Of a stretch of DNA of 64,000 bases, positions 24,258 through 35,334 are shown piece by piece. Below the pieces are notes generated by a model. The model was not told the DNA's origin, did not search any database, and saw only the letters and a list, made by a program, of their open reading frames with translations. Position 1 is the first letter of the stretch, and every line of letters begins with the position of its first letter. The DNA comes from Oncomelania hupensis (Eukaryota > Mollusca > Gastropoda > Littorinimorpha > Pomatiopsidae), in the NCBI GenBank assembly GCA_036898135.1, contig CM072512.1, positions 5,422,636 to 5,486,635 on the forward strand. The letters are read 5' to 3'. The translations under genes were made by a program, and so were the position numbers.

Positions 24258-25108
24258 AAAAAACAATCTATAATCTACAATATAAGCTGTGCAGAAAAGC
24301 CTTAGAAAATATGTACAAATCCTTTGTCCTACCTCACTTTGACTATGGCGATGTAATCTGGGATAATTGTACAGACACTCAAGCTGGTTTATTGGAAAAA
24401 CTCCATTTAGAAGGTATTAGAATTATTGTTGGGGCGGTGAAGGGGACCAGCCATGAGTTATTGTACAGAGAGTCTGGACAATACACATTGAAGGAGAGAA
24501 GGAAAAGACATAAGCTACTTACTCTTCATAAGATGATAAACGAGTGCTGTCCTGAGTACTTGTCCAACTTGGTCCCACAACTAGTATCAGCAGTTAATCC
24601 ATATCACCGCAGAAGACCTCTAGAACGTAGAGTACCCCCATACAAAACTGAACTTTACAAAAACTCTTTTCTTCCTTCAACCACAGTATTGTGGAATGAT
24701 CTCCCCGAGGAAATTCAAGAAAGCCCATCCATTAGCTTATTAAAAAGACACCTTTCCAAAGATGATCCACTTGTTCCATTGTACTATTACCATGGGACAC
24801 GACAGCAGCAGGTTTTACATGCCCGACTCCGACTTGGCGTAAGCAACCTTAATTATGACATGTTCCGCCGTCACTTGTTAGAAGACCCAGTCTGTCAGTG
24901 TGGGCATCCTGCAGAAACATCTGAACATTTAATCCTTTTTTGCCCTATATTCGGCATTGTACGTACGCAGACAATTAACCAATTAGACCCTACTTTTCGA
25001 AACATCAACACCTTATTGTTTGGCAGCGACCGTCTCTCCCCACAAGAAAACGCCAAAATCTTTTCAAAAGTTCACACATTCCTCACATCTAGTGACCGCT
25101 TCGTTTAG
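24258..25108 (+). CDS. Non-LTR retrotransposon (LINE family A) reverse transcriptase C-terminal part
   Basis: About 283 codons are open to a stop at 25108, and the frame can be extended upstream only with non-homologous sequence and a GTG. Residues near the start (FVLPHFDYGDVIWDN) are typical of the thumb region after the catalytic domain in Jockey/CR1/I-type LINE reverse transcriptases. They are followed by the usual LEGIRIIVGA and NPYHRRRP segments. Near the end lies a Cys/His knuckle, C-x-C-x8-H-x4-C (around residues 230-245), common at the C-terminus of these proteins. The catalytic RT core is missing, so this is a 5'-truncated copy that cannot move by itself. The absence of stops suggests it is fairly young. 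A related, more decayed fragment lies at 650-1025. The exact clade is unresolved. Confidence 0.8.
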
Positions 25109-25525
25109 AAAATAGCCCAATGATACAAAAATCACCTCTGATTCGTAACCTTGATACCAGCTAAACCAATCCCCATTTGTTTCCCTCTCTCTAGTAGTAT
25201 CTTTTTCTCGTTAGTTAGTTCATTCATTTATTTCTTTATTACTTTTATTTTTCTAGTTCGACGTTATTGCATTTCTTGTCTGTTACACTATAGTTATATG
25301 TTTGTTATTTTTTCATTGTTGAAAAGATTAATTTATGTGCTTCTGTTTTTTTTTTGTTTTTTCTTTTTTAATTGCTTTGTATAAATTTGTTCCTGTTCGC
25401 CAAACATTTCATTCTTGTCAATTGTCAAAGGGTAGCACTTATTTAAGCTTTGCTTTTGTGTGCCCATTATGTTTTCCATGCTTTGTCTACTTGTTTTCGT
25501 GAATAATAAAAATTATGTTTAAAAA
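25109..25525 (+). mobile_element. 3' untranslated tail of LINE family A
   Basis: T-rich sequence follows the LINE frame and ends in AATAATAAAAATT. Its last 90 bases (from GGGTAGCACTTATT at about 25429) recur at 15205-15300 in the same orientation. A weaker relative, ending in an AAACATTTGTTT phrase, is at 31487-31570. I take these as separate 3' ends of one LINE family. Confidence 0.6.
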
Positions 25526-25540
25526 AATCAATCTAAAACA

Positions 25541-25925
25541 TTATTATAAAACAGTAACAAATCGCATATATATTCCCCACCCCCCACCCCCCACCCCCCC
25601 CCCCCGAACAAAAAAAAGCCTACATTGCTATATAGTAAGCTTAATACCATTGAAAGCCCTAGTGACCATTCGGTAGAAAGCATACAATATCCCCAAGCCG
25701 ACCCAACAGACCCCACAAATAAATCATGAGTTTTGGGAAAGTTTTCAAGAAAAAAGGTAGGTGATTGGTCTAGCGAAGAAGATAGTAGATTGATAGAACC
25801 GAACAGGAACGAGAAAGAACAAATGAGAATGACAGAAACAGTGGTAATTTAAATCATTTCCACAAAGTGGGGACACTATTTATACAGAAACCCCCGGCAC
25901 TCCAACGGGGGCAAACGTACAATGC
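25541..25925 (-). mobile_element. Dispersed repeat with internal TATA box, minus copy
   Basis: This is the reverse complement of 28499-28825 with moderate divergence. On the element strand CCCCCGTTGGAGTGCCGGGGG is followed about 10 bases on by TATAAATAG (25876-25884). It then runs through a shared ACCTTTTTTCTTGAAAACT phrase to GTCACTAGGGCTTTC. It is cut off at a C-run. Confidence 0.65.
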
Positions 25926-25984
25926 AATACGACTACAATTGGCTTAATGCAAAACTTTGTATTCACGGCGTCAATACATTATTA

Positions 25985-26409
25985 TTATTTGAGAATTTGT
26001 ATAGCGCACATATTTCGCCGTACTTGGCGACTCAAGGCGCTGGCCGATACAGGATCTAACTCAAGCTGCCCGAGGCGTCAACTTGCAACCTTTGGGCGCA
26101 TCGTATCACTCCAGACAACTGAGCACAATCCTGGGCAGCCAGGGATGGGGGAGAAGGACCTAGGTGCATGCTGGGCGTGTTCTTGTCACCGGCACTCACC
26201 CGTCTAGGACATGAGCGTCAGGATCTTTAAAGTCCGTTATGATGGAATGTATGCGACACAGACTAGACCTCGGTTTATACTCTCGTCCGAAGGAGTAGGA
26301 AACGGGAGTAAAGTGTCTTTCCCAAGGACACAACACAATGCCCCGGGCTCGAACCCGGGACCTTCAGATCCGCAAGCCAAAAGCCCTACCATTAGGCCAC
26401 CGTGCCTCC
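25985..26409 (-). mobile_element. tRNA-derived SINE family 2, copy 1
   Basis: On the minus strand it starts GGAGGCACGGTGGCCTAATGG (A-box) with a B-box GGTTCGAGCCC about 45 bases on. A body of about 300 bases follows, ending GCGCTATACAAATT and an ATT-repeat tail. Region 62985-63390 is a second copy. A mature tRNA gene is ruled out by the long body. Confidence 0.82.
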
Positions 26410-26775
26410 ATATATAATATCATAATATATAATATATATATAATATATAATATCTCAATGATTTATGTATACATGTACGCCACTCAAGTACAGCTCGAAG
26501 ACAAGAGTCGGTCTAACCTCTCATGTTAATTAAGACTTGCCGATATCAGGAAAGCAGTGCATAATGTACAGAAATGGTATAGCGCTCTCTTAAAGAAAGC
26601 GATCCATCAAACTTAGGGTACCGCTCCATTTTAGGTCACACTTCACATCTCCTGCTTAGCGATACGGGCAGAAACTACAGCCCTGCTGACTCTGTCTACC
26701 TTGCTTAGTTGTAGTAACAACTGCGTTGTAAGCATGGGGTCGGTTAGTAACTCATCACTGCTGAAATCTCGGTCC

Positions 26776-26955
26776 TATCCAAATCCTATCCCGTAACCAG
26801 TCCATTCTCGAATGTTGTCCTCCCACCTCTTTTTCGGTCTCCCTCTTCTTCTACCTCCTTGCGCTGTGCCTTGCAGGATGATCTTTGCAAGGCCTGATGA
26901 TCTGGTGACGTGGTTATACCATCAAAGTTTCCGTTTGTTCACCACTGTCAATCTC
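26776..26955 (-). mobile_element. LINE family B 3' fragment with internal deletion
   Basis: Minus-strand family B sequence. Relative to 4738-5086 it lacks the block holding the RERW region: the tail CCTATCCC joins directly to the WTGL region. It is short and non-coding. Confidence 0.7.
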
Positions 26956-26959
26956 GGTA

Positions 26960-28030
26960 CTGCGCTAAATAGTAATACTAGGACATTGTGCATGGAGCTG
27001 GAGCAGTAAGAAAGTCGCCCCTCCCTCCACCCTCCCGACATCCATCCCAGCTCATCACTCCTCTCCTCTGCCCCTACTCCACGCCCACGCTAACTGCTAT
27101 ACTACAGAACCAATAGTTGTTTGGTTTTTTTTGTTCTCAATCTTAAATGTCACAAGATTCCGAAATCTGACTTTTAAAAGCCCAATGAGCGAAGGATTTC
27201 CTCATCTAAAGATCACCTTGTCCGTCCGTCTTAACCAAGCATTACCAGACACAATATCATGTTCACGCATTTCAAACACAAAAGCGAATGATAAAAATTT
27301 TAAAAAAAGAAAGAAAAAAAAAAAGAAAAGTGAAGACGGCTGGCCTAATTTTTCCGGATAAAGTATGAAATCCTTCTTTTGTGACTAATTTGGACATGAT
27401 GCTAATTAAAATGCTGCATTGCAAGATCATCCCTAATAAAAGTCCTAGAACGGAAACCTCAAGATCTTTAGTCCAGCCTATTCAGCTAAACCTGATTTGA
27501 CTATCCACCCGCATAATCCTGCGCACCGACCTAAAAGGGACACAAACAGCTCATGAAGCTAAACGGCAAAACCACCTTACAGGATCCTAGGACCGTCGCA
27601 GGACAGATTAAAAAGATGGGTTAAAAGCTCACACCTTAATGCCTCGAACCGTTCACCGCTGCGAAGACGCTTGTGAATACGAATCCAAGACAAATGGAGG
27701 CCACGCACATTTCTGCAACCTTTATTCAACTAAAACATTAGCCTACTGACTCCACACTCTGCAGCCTAAAACTTTTTTCTACTACACTGACCTTGTGTTG
27801 TCTATCACAGCTTTATTATTGTAATGAAGGTGTGGGTACAGCAACGACCGCTTGATTTCTTCAAGACCTTTGTCCTACAACAGTTCTATTAGTCTAGTGA
27901 AGACCAGCGTACCAGTACAACAGCTTTATTTCATCCAAGGCTTTCATTAACACACAACTCCTCACCGTCCATAAACCTGACCATTTACGCCGCAATTCCT
28001 GATGTTGATGAAATCTTTTTTTTTCCTTTA
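26960..28030. other. Intergenic, nothing recognised
   Basis: No repeats shared with the rest of the window were seen. Confidence 0.5.
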
Positions 28031-28032
28031 AT

Positions 28033-28036
28033 ATGC

Positions 28037-28123
<87 letters not shown>

Positions 28124-28226
28124 GCTCTCTCATAAAGCAAATCAGCTGCTTGTTTATTTAATACATGCGTGAGTCTGTGATTACACTATTGCATTTGGAA
28201 GTACCTGTTAGATTATATAGCATGTA

Positions 28227-28289
<63 letters not shown>
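28033..28289 (+). repeat. C-run and (CT)n microsatellites
   Basis: CT tracts at 28046-28125 (with GTCT units) and 28229-28289, then (CA)n to 28320. Confidence 0.95.
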
Positions 28290-28292
<3 letters not shown>

Positions 28293-28469
28293 AAACACAC
28301 ACACACAGACACACACACACAAACATAAAGCAAATCAGCAGCTCGTTTCTTCCTTTCTTTGATAGGTTTGTGCGTCTCTTTCTCTACCTCCAGCTCCCTC
28401 CCACGTATTCAGTAATCAAGTTGGTTACCAGGTGCGCCTTGCACCCTCTCCCCGGCCCTTGAGTGGTTG

Positions 28470-29097
28470 AGGGGAGGGAGGTGAGCATCTTAAGAGGGTG
28501 GACCGTACAGCTAATCCACCCCCGTTGGGGTGCCGGGGGTTTCAGTATAAATAGTATCCCCACTTTCTGGAAATTTAGTGCTTTAAATTCCCACTGTCGC
28601 TGTCTTTCTCATTTGCTCTTTCTCATTCCTGCTCTGTTCTATCAATCTGCTATACTATCGTCTTCTTCGCTAGCCCAGTCTCCTACCTTTTTTCTTGAAA
28701 ACTCTTCCGGGACAAGACTCCTTGTTTGTGTTTGAGGTCTTTTGGATCAGCTTGGGAATATTGGACGCTTTCTGCCAGGTGGTCACTAGGGCTTCCTATG
28801 ATGTTATTATTTAGCAATGTAGGCATTTTATATGTATGTGTTTTGTTGATAATTTATAATGATGTTTGTATTCTATTTTGTTTTTGTAAACGGGGGTTCG
28901 ATAAGTTGGGGTAAAGCCTCAGCCGTCCCCTGCGTGGGATGTCTTTATTGTAAAGTGACTGGCTGGTGGAGAGCTTTCGGTTTTACCACTAGGGTTGTTT
29001 CAGCAGATCTTTTATGCGGATCGGGGGTTGTCCGGTCCTGATTTGGCTCGGAAGAGTCCGCTGGACCTAAAGCAATAATAATGTAATGTAATGTACA
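28470..29097 (+). mobile_element. Dispersed repeat with internal TATA box, long copy
   Basis: TATAAATAG at 28546-28554 follows a G/C-rich block. The unit continues to an ending GGTCCTGATTTGGCTCGG, AGAGTCCGCTGGACC and TAAAGCAATAATAATG, with a TAATG-repeat tail (to 29097). That ending alone recurs at 16917-17010 and 58955-58997, both minus, as in 5'-truncated retroposons. I do not recognise the family and see no convincing protein. The TATA box suggests Pol II transcription of the element, which is inference. Confidence 0.6.
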
Positions 29098-29099
29098 GC

Positions 29100-30530
29100 T
29101 AATCGATGTAAAAAGTGCTGAGTCAACAATGGACCTGATTTACTACAGCGGAACCCTCATCTATTTGGCCATCTTCTTCATACCATTGTAAGACACGCCT
29201 GTCTGTTTCTCTAGCAAGGCCCAATCTGTGGTGCTGATTAGTCAAAATATCCGTTAATGCATCACATATTTTGCTTACCGTCACATTTTGGGGTTGGGTA
29301 GTTTTATTATATGATCTAAATAACGTAGGACTGGGACTTGGGCTTTCACTACATGATAGTATGCAATGGTACATTCTATACTCAAAGCTACTATAACAAA
29401 CAAACAAAGTATGGTCAACCCTCTAAAAGGCAAACCCTTTTCAAATGTTATTCTCATCGCTCACATCAACAGCAACGGTTGTTTTAATATCGAGGCACGG
29501 GAAAACGGCGCGTGCCAGAGAATATCAATTTCAGATTGACCCCTCGCAGTCAAACAGAGGCCATTGTTTGACCTTTGTCCCCCGATCTGACCTTTGATTG
29601 CAGCCTTGTGATTCCTTCCATTTTGAACCCCAAAGCACCCGTAACCCTCATTCCAACCCTTCCCTCCCCTTTTCCATTCCCCCAGTTACATTGTTGGTGC
29701 TTCCCAGAAGGGGACATTGGATACGGTTGGTTCATTTTATTTACGGCTATTTACCCGATTTGTGTTTAACTTCATGGACGTTGACAACTGTATTTTCTTT
29801 TTAAAAGCTTAGGCACTGAAACCTGAAACAAGGTTGATTGTTCCAGGATTTGATCTCGATACAATGTGCACGCTAGATCGACACTCTAGCCAACCCAGCC
29901 ATTACATTTCCCTAGAGGCTTTTCCCACCCCTTCCGGTTGGCGGTAAGGTAAAACGCCAAATCAATGTATACACCAGACCGGTCACGTTTTGTCTGCGAA
30001 GTTTTATTCATAACAGCTCTCGCATTTTGGGGGCGCATTGCTGCAAACTCGCGCACAGGAATCCTGCAAACTCAAGTCATAAAACCCAAATCTAGCTCAC
30101 GTTTATCAGTCCTATCCTATCCCGTAACTCCAACGTCGTTTGTCAGTCACATAACTGATATTGGAAACGGACTGTTATCATACGACATAGACACGAGGCT
30201 CAACGTTATCACAGAACACAACACACACCAGTTCAAAATAGCGACAGACCTGCAAAAAACTTTAAAGCGTTTACAATTTTCACACGCACTTCTTCAATGC
30301 ATGTTGTCGAATGTTCTCCAACTGAATACAATTAACAATTAAGAAGAGAAGCTTTCAAACCGTATTTATTTTAAAAATCCTGCTAAAAGAATATTTTCAA
30401 AACATGATCATACGTTATGTTTGCTAAGCGGAATGGTTTGTACACAAAGACATACAAATGTACAAAGTGATTTTAAGTGTAGACAATCTGGAAGTCCTAG
30501 GAAAAAAGTCCGCCAGGTACTAACCAAAAT
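29100..30530. other. Intergenic with faint repeat traces
   Basis: A CAGCGGAACCCTCATC phrase at 29148 resembles a pogo-type end without a partner. 29825-29915 has a weak, inverted tRNA-like A/B-box pair. 30112-30140 is a LINE family B stub. Confidence 0.4.
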
Positions 30531-30531
30531 A

Positions 30532-31355
30532 CAGTACTCCTCTCTTAAGGTGACCCCCCACAGGACCAAATTTTTGTTTGATCTTATCCGAGGGGCAACC
30601 TAAACAGTCCTCTGATAAGATCAACTACCAGTAAAAAACTTGATCTTATACTAGGTGCTAAATTTTTGTGTCGTGTGTCAGTGTGTGTGTGTGTGTGTAC
30701 ATGTGTGCACGTTGGTGCGCGCGTATGCATGTATGCATTACTGTATATGTATTTTTTGTGCTTGTGTATGATGCATAAGCACACACTCAAACACTTAAAC
30801 GAACGGATGCAAGCATGCATACACATACACAAACTCACACACACACAAACACATTGACGCGCACGCACGCAAATGAGAATAAAAAATAAAAAGTATGCAC
30901 CAAGACAGTTACTGGGTGTATTTGCAGAAAACCTTACACAAGTTTTTCGAATTGTTCACTTTGTCTACGCCACGGCTCATGCTTTATCGCTAGTGAATGA
31001 AGTCAATTCAGGGTAAGGTCCACTGTGGCAATACGTCCCGCTAGGAGGGGACACGGCAGATCACACGCTATGTGAACAGGAAATGACATCATAAGGAATA
31101 TATGACATCATCTCAAAACAGGAAGTGACCTCATAAATGACGTCATCTGTGACATCAATTTCTCTTCAGCAGTAGTCTCCTCCATTTGGGAACCAAAACG
31201 GGGTTGACGTTATCCGAGGTTTTCCCTTATGCGAGGTGACGCTAAGCGAGGAATTCTAAATGGTACAAAGAAGGTGTTTGGCCGGGACCAACAACCTGAT
31301 TGATCTTATCCGCGTTGTGACCTTAAACGGTAATGACGTTAAAAGAGGAGTACTG
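30532..31355. mobile_element. TA-flanked inverted-repeat element (pogo/mariner-like MITE)
   Basis: The left end CAGTACTCCTCTCTTAAGGT is matched at the right, inverted, by CAGTACTCCTCTTTTAACGT (18 of 20 bases). TA flanks both sides (30530-30531 and 31356-31357). Inside are several variants of a TCTTATCCGAGG phrase near both ends, a GT/CA-rich tract (30666-30870) and no transposase. At 824 bp it is a non-autonomous deletion product. The first bases, CAGT..CTC, resemble the pogo-like element at 15404, but the families differ. Confidence 0.75.
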
Positions 31356-31486
31356 TAATACAGACAAATGTTCATGTTGATGAGGCTGATAACACATCAC
31401 AAAGACAACCCATTTACATGCTATCATAATACCAAACAACCTACTACTTCTTAACCAAAATTTTACACCATTTTATTATAACACAG

Positions 31487-31570
31487 GGTTGGCTTGTTTC
31501 ATTTCCTGTAAATCATTGTTTGTTTGTAATTATGTGTTTTCCTTGAGTAAAACATTTGTTTAAACCAATT
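31487..31570 (+). mobile_element. Possible LINE family A-like 3' end
   Basis: T/G-rich sequence ending in AAAACATTTGTTTAAACC. A nearly identical ending occurs at 15285-15296 and, shorter, at 2022-2034 before a (GAA)n tract. The similarity is short. Confidence 0.35.
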
Positions 31571-31574
31571 AAAA

Positions 31575-33180
31575 CAGCGGAACCTGCATATCACTGAAAA
31601 ATGTTTAGGAAAGGTCTAGTGCTCATAATATAAGACATGTTTAGAGCATTTATAGAAAAGAAGGTTCCCTACATAATCGGCACCCTTACCACCACCACCA
31701 CCCCCCACCCTTCCCCCCAAAAAAAAACAACAAAAAAGAGAGGCTCCTTTGGACAAAACGATCTTTACTTTGAACAGCGGGGTATACATGTAATTCATTT
31801 TATTGGATGCCATTTATACGCCCACTTAGCAGACGACAGGAAGGGAAGAAACTAGAACGTTGAATACCCCATGTCAGTGAAGCATGATTCACTCATTACA
31901 GTAAACAGGTAGGCTTGAAATAAGCGCTATAGGGTATGAGAGGGAATGGGAATCTATTGAAAGAGCGCAGCATGGCCTGACCCTAAAGCATTACACTACA
32001 GCGAAGTAAAGTATGCGTTCTTTGGAAAGTGGAAAACCCCTGATACAAATTACAATACAAAGAATTCCACACGGGACGCATAAACCTCAATATCCTACAC
32101 TACAGTGATACAGTGCAAGGAGTCTTACTAACTCAATGTTTAATAATTAAAATGTTAAAACATTGACACCAGAGATGTGACAGAAAAAAAAAGATTCACT
32201 TAAAAAAAACCATAATACTAACAGTATTTACAATGACTATCAGCGCGTTATAATTTCAAATCATATTACAGAGCACCTTTAAAACCGTCAACGAGGATTC
32301 TGTACTGGTTTTAGGGGGACTAATAAAAGTTTGCGTAAACAGGTGAAAACTGGCTATTTGTAATGCTTTAACATTGTGAAAACTGGTTATTTGTAATGCG
32401 TTAACATTGTAGACTCGCTGAAGTTGAGGTGTCTAACTGACACTCAGTTCCTTTTAACAGCAAGCCCAACCATACGACCGAAACACAACAAGATCTGCCT
32501 ACGCGGGGGTGTGCATCAGGGTACTGAATTTAAAACGGATTTTTAAACAGGAAAAAATTCTGTTTTTAAATACGATAGGCATTGAATAAAATTAAATTAT
32601 ATCCTAAAGCGCACAAAGGTCAGCTATTTATATAAAGCGTCAAAACTATGCAGCCCACAACATCCAAAGAACATTCCACATTAGATTTCAGTTCAATTCA
32701 ATTCAACCAATCTTTATTACCATCAAAGGAATTATGTACAGCTATTTGTGTCGCATTTCAAAACAAAATAAACGAAACGATATAACCCGCAAAATAAACA
32801 ATTTTTAAAAACTAACATAAAACATTAAATGTTGAGATTACTATTTTATTTTTACCCACACACACCTTATACACCGAAAACCAAAAAACGAACTTTCTTA
32901 TTAATAAATTAATTAAAATACAATCCCAGAAATTCAGTAAATATTGCACAACAAAGCATGGGCTTGTAAGCATCTGAAACAGACGTTGGGCTCCTCAATA
33001 ACGCCACGGCGCGATTTTAACAAAACGGACTAGGATCCAATCATTACGCGTCACTTCAGACTATAGGCACATCATCGTTTCGCTTAGCTAGTACACAGCA
33101 ACGCATTTGGATTTTATTGGTCATACACCGCGGCATTTGTTGTTGTTTTTTTTTTGTCTTTTTTTGTTTTTGTTTTTGTG
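31575..33180. other. Intergenic, nothing recognised
   Basis: A/T-rich. CAATCTTTATTACCATC at about 32707 could be a LINE 3' end in minus orientation. TTGTTTTTG-type run at 33138-33180. Confidence 0.45.
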
Positions 33181-33492
33181 ACAGTTTATTATCCCTGTCT
33201 ATTGGGAAATTCTGGGCCGCCTCCCCTGGGAAGGCGTAGTCGCAGCCTGTGGCGCGCCCAAACCCTACCTACCTAACATTAGTTGTGATTTTTGAAACTT
33301 TGCTGGGTGGAGCAAACCTGCGTACCCGGAGAAAACCCCCGAGACGTTGCCCGAGTCGAAAGTAAATAATATTCGGAGAAAAATAACGCCCAGATGCCGG
33401 ATCGAACCCACACCTGTCGGCGCCATTGGTTTGTGGCTTGTGGACAAGGCAAGTTAGTCCCGCCTTAGCCCACTCGGCCACAACGCTCGCCA
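33181..33492 (-). mobile_element. tRNA-derived SINE family 1, copy 3
   Basis: Minus-strand copy. Box A (TGGCCGAGTGGGC on the element strand) is near 33478 and box B (GGTTCGATCC) near 33405. The 3' end next to the T-rich 33140-33180 reads GACAATAAACTG. Confidence 0.8.
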
Positions 33493-33527
33493 TTTTGGCC
33501 ACTGCCTGTATTATAATGGCCTGTCTT

Positions 33528-33870
33528 AAGTAAAAGGTTCGTGGAAGATTCCTATCCTATCCTATCCTATCCTATCCTATCCTATCCTATCCCTTAACTC
33601 CAAAGTCGTTGGGGCACCACAGATGATCGTTCAACCAGCGTGTTCCATCTTTCTCTCCTCAGCAGTCCCTCATGGCTTCAATCAGTGTCTAGCCAGTTCA
33701 TTTTCCAATGTTATGTTACACCTCTTTTTCTGTCTCCCTCTTCTTCTGCTACCTTACACCGTGCTTTGCAGGATGGTCTTTGCAAGGCCTGATGCCCTAT
33801 GGGGAAACAAAAAAAGGTTCGGGAACCTAGGTTTGGGATCTGAGAACTCGAAAAAAAAGTTGTTGAACCT
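33528..33870. repeat. Foldback repeat split by a LINE family B stub
   Basis: AGGTTCGTGGAAGATTCC (33535-33552) and GGTTCGGGAACCTAGGTTTG (33816-33835) match neighbouring parts of 19800-19913. The LINE stub 33553-33795 lies between them, so the insertion came after the repeat. Confidence 0.55.
33553..33795 (-). mobile_element. LINE family B 3' end with (TATCC)n tail
   Basis: About eight CCTAT units (33553-33592) precede the reverse complement of the family B C-terminus, up to about 33795. It sits inside a foldback repeat that is whole at 19800-19913, so it inserted later. Confidence 0.75.
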
Positions 33871-33881
33871 CCGCGAATATG

Positions 33882-34178
33882 CGAGCGTTGTGGCCGAGTG
33901 GTCTAAGGCGGGACTAACTTGCCTTGACCACAGGCTAGAAACCAATGGCGCCTGACAGGTGTGGGATCGATCCAGCATCTGGACGTTATGTTTCTTCGAA
34001 TTTTTTTTACTTTCGAATCGGGCAACGTCTTGAGGGTTTTCTCCGGGTACTCCTGTTTGCTCCCCCAGCAAACATTTCAAAAACACAACTAATATTAGGT
34101 AGGTTGGGTTTGGGCGCGCCACAGGCTGCGACTATGCCTTCCCCAGTGGAGGCGGCCCAGAATTTCTCAACAAAAAGG
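33882..34178 (+). mobile_element. tRNA-derived SINE family 1, copy 4
   Basis: Plus-strand copy with box A TGGCCGAGTGGTC and box B GGATCGATCC. Nearby GAATATGCG and GAATTTGCG at the two ends may be a worn target duplication. It lies about 90 bases past a family B LINE stub. Confidence 0.8.
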
Positions 34179-34714
34179 AATTTGCGGTCTTCTCTTATCA
34201 TCGACCTTAAATATAATGTTATTAATAACGTTCACTGTAAATAGACAGTCGTGGACAGGTTAGGTGCAATTTTAATACAAACTTGTTGACAGTTTGTGCG
34301 TAACAGAAGCTTACTTATAATCCACATAGGATTGTCGTTCTTATTGTTAATGACGTAGTTTAATGAGCGTCTGAATAGCGATATAGTTGATTTTTGTTGA
34401 TTTTTTTCACTTTGCAAGCGTTAACGATGAAGCGTAAATCACTATACACGGCTCCACCACAGGCGACTTCTGACCTCTCAACTCAACAAACACCCCCCGT
34501 CTGACTGCATTCCGCTCTCGGCTCGCTTTTCATTGCACGGATATTTTATTCACTTTGGGCATAGATTTGATGGTTTTACAACTGAAATTATTCAAGAAAT
34601 TGAAGAGAGAGAAAAGAGGGGAGGGTAGGGGGGAGAGAGAAAAGAGGTTAGAGAGGGGGAGTGAAAAGGAAGTCAGGGAGGAAAGAGAGGGAGGTGAGAG
34701 GGAGAGAGAGACAG

Positions 34715-34716
<2 letters not shown>

Positions 34717-34766
<50 letters not shown>

Positions 34767-34857
34767 CGAAACCTTTAATAGGATAATAGCATTAGGTCCT
34801 ATGGACCTGTCTTACAGCTAGTCCTTAATAAAATTGTAAAAGAAAATAAAACATTAA

Positions 34858-34920
<63 letters not shown>
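34717..34920 (+). repeat. Two (GA)n microsatellites
   Basis: GA tracts at 34717-34763 and 34865-34920. Confidence 0.95.
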
Positions 34921-34921
<1 letters not shown>

Positions 34922-35087
34922 TGCATAAGCTATATATAGTCTAAAGTAGTGGTCACATTTGGCTTACGGCGTTTTACGGCTTATGCATTGGGTCGGAGTT
35001 AGTGGCGCCATGTTTATCACGGTCCGGTTGACGTTGGAATTAAACGTGTGTAGCTGTGTAATTTCATTATAACAAGGTACTTTGTCC

Positions 35088-35333
35088 TACTGCCGTAGCT
35101 CAAGTGATAGAGCGTTCGCCTGGCACACCGATGACCCAGGTTCGAATCCCGTGGTGGACGAAATTAAAATGTGGCCATTTTCACTGTCCATTTTAGCAGT
35201 ATGATTGCTCTGGTGGTTCAGTGTTGATTCAGGTCCTTACCCCTTGTTCCCTGGGATGGTTATCCCCGTCTGCCATATCGCCAATTGTGGGTGTAGACGT
35301 TAAACCTCAATGTTCATTCATTCAAGGCACTTT
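35088..35333 (+). mobile_element. tRNA-derived SINE family 4
   Basis: The head CTGCCGTAGCTCAAGTGATAG (A-box) with CAGGTTCGAATCCC (B-box) looks like a tRNA gene for 70 bases. It then continues into a 170-base body ending CATTCATT. Similar AAGGTACTTTGTC and AAGGCACTTTTTC phrases flank it, a probable target duplication. The body is repeated, inverted, at 60380-60540. Confidence 0.8.
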
Positions 35334-35334
35334 T

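Noticed and set aside
29148..29410. Pogo-type left end plus a 94-codon minus frame
   Set aside because: No matching right end was found, and the frame has no clear transposase motif. 31574 has a similar short phrase only.
35088..35160. tRNA gene
   Set aside because: It has A- and B-boxes but continues into a body present elsewhere without the head. It is a SINE head. The same reasoning holds at 26340-26405 and 60300-60370.
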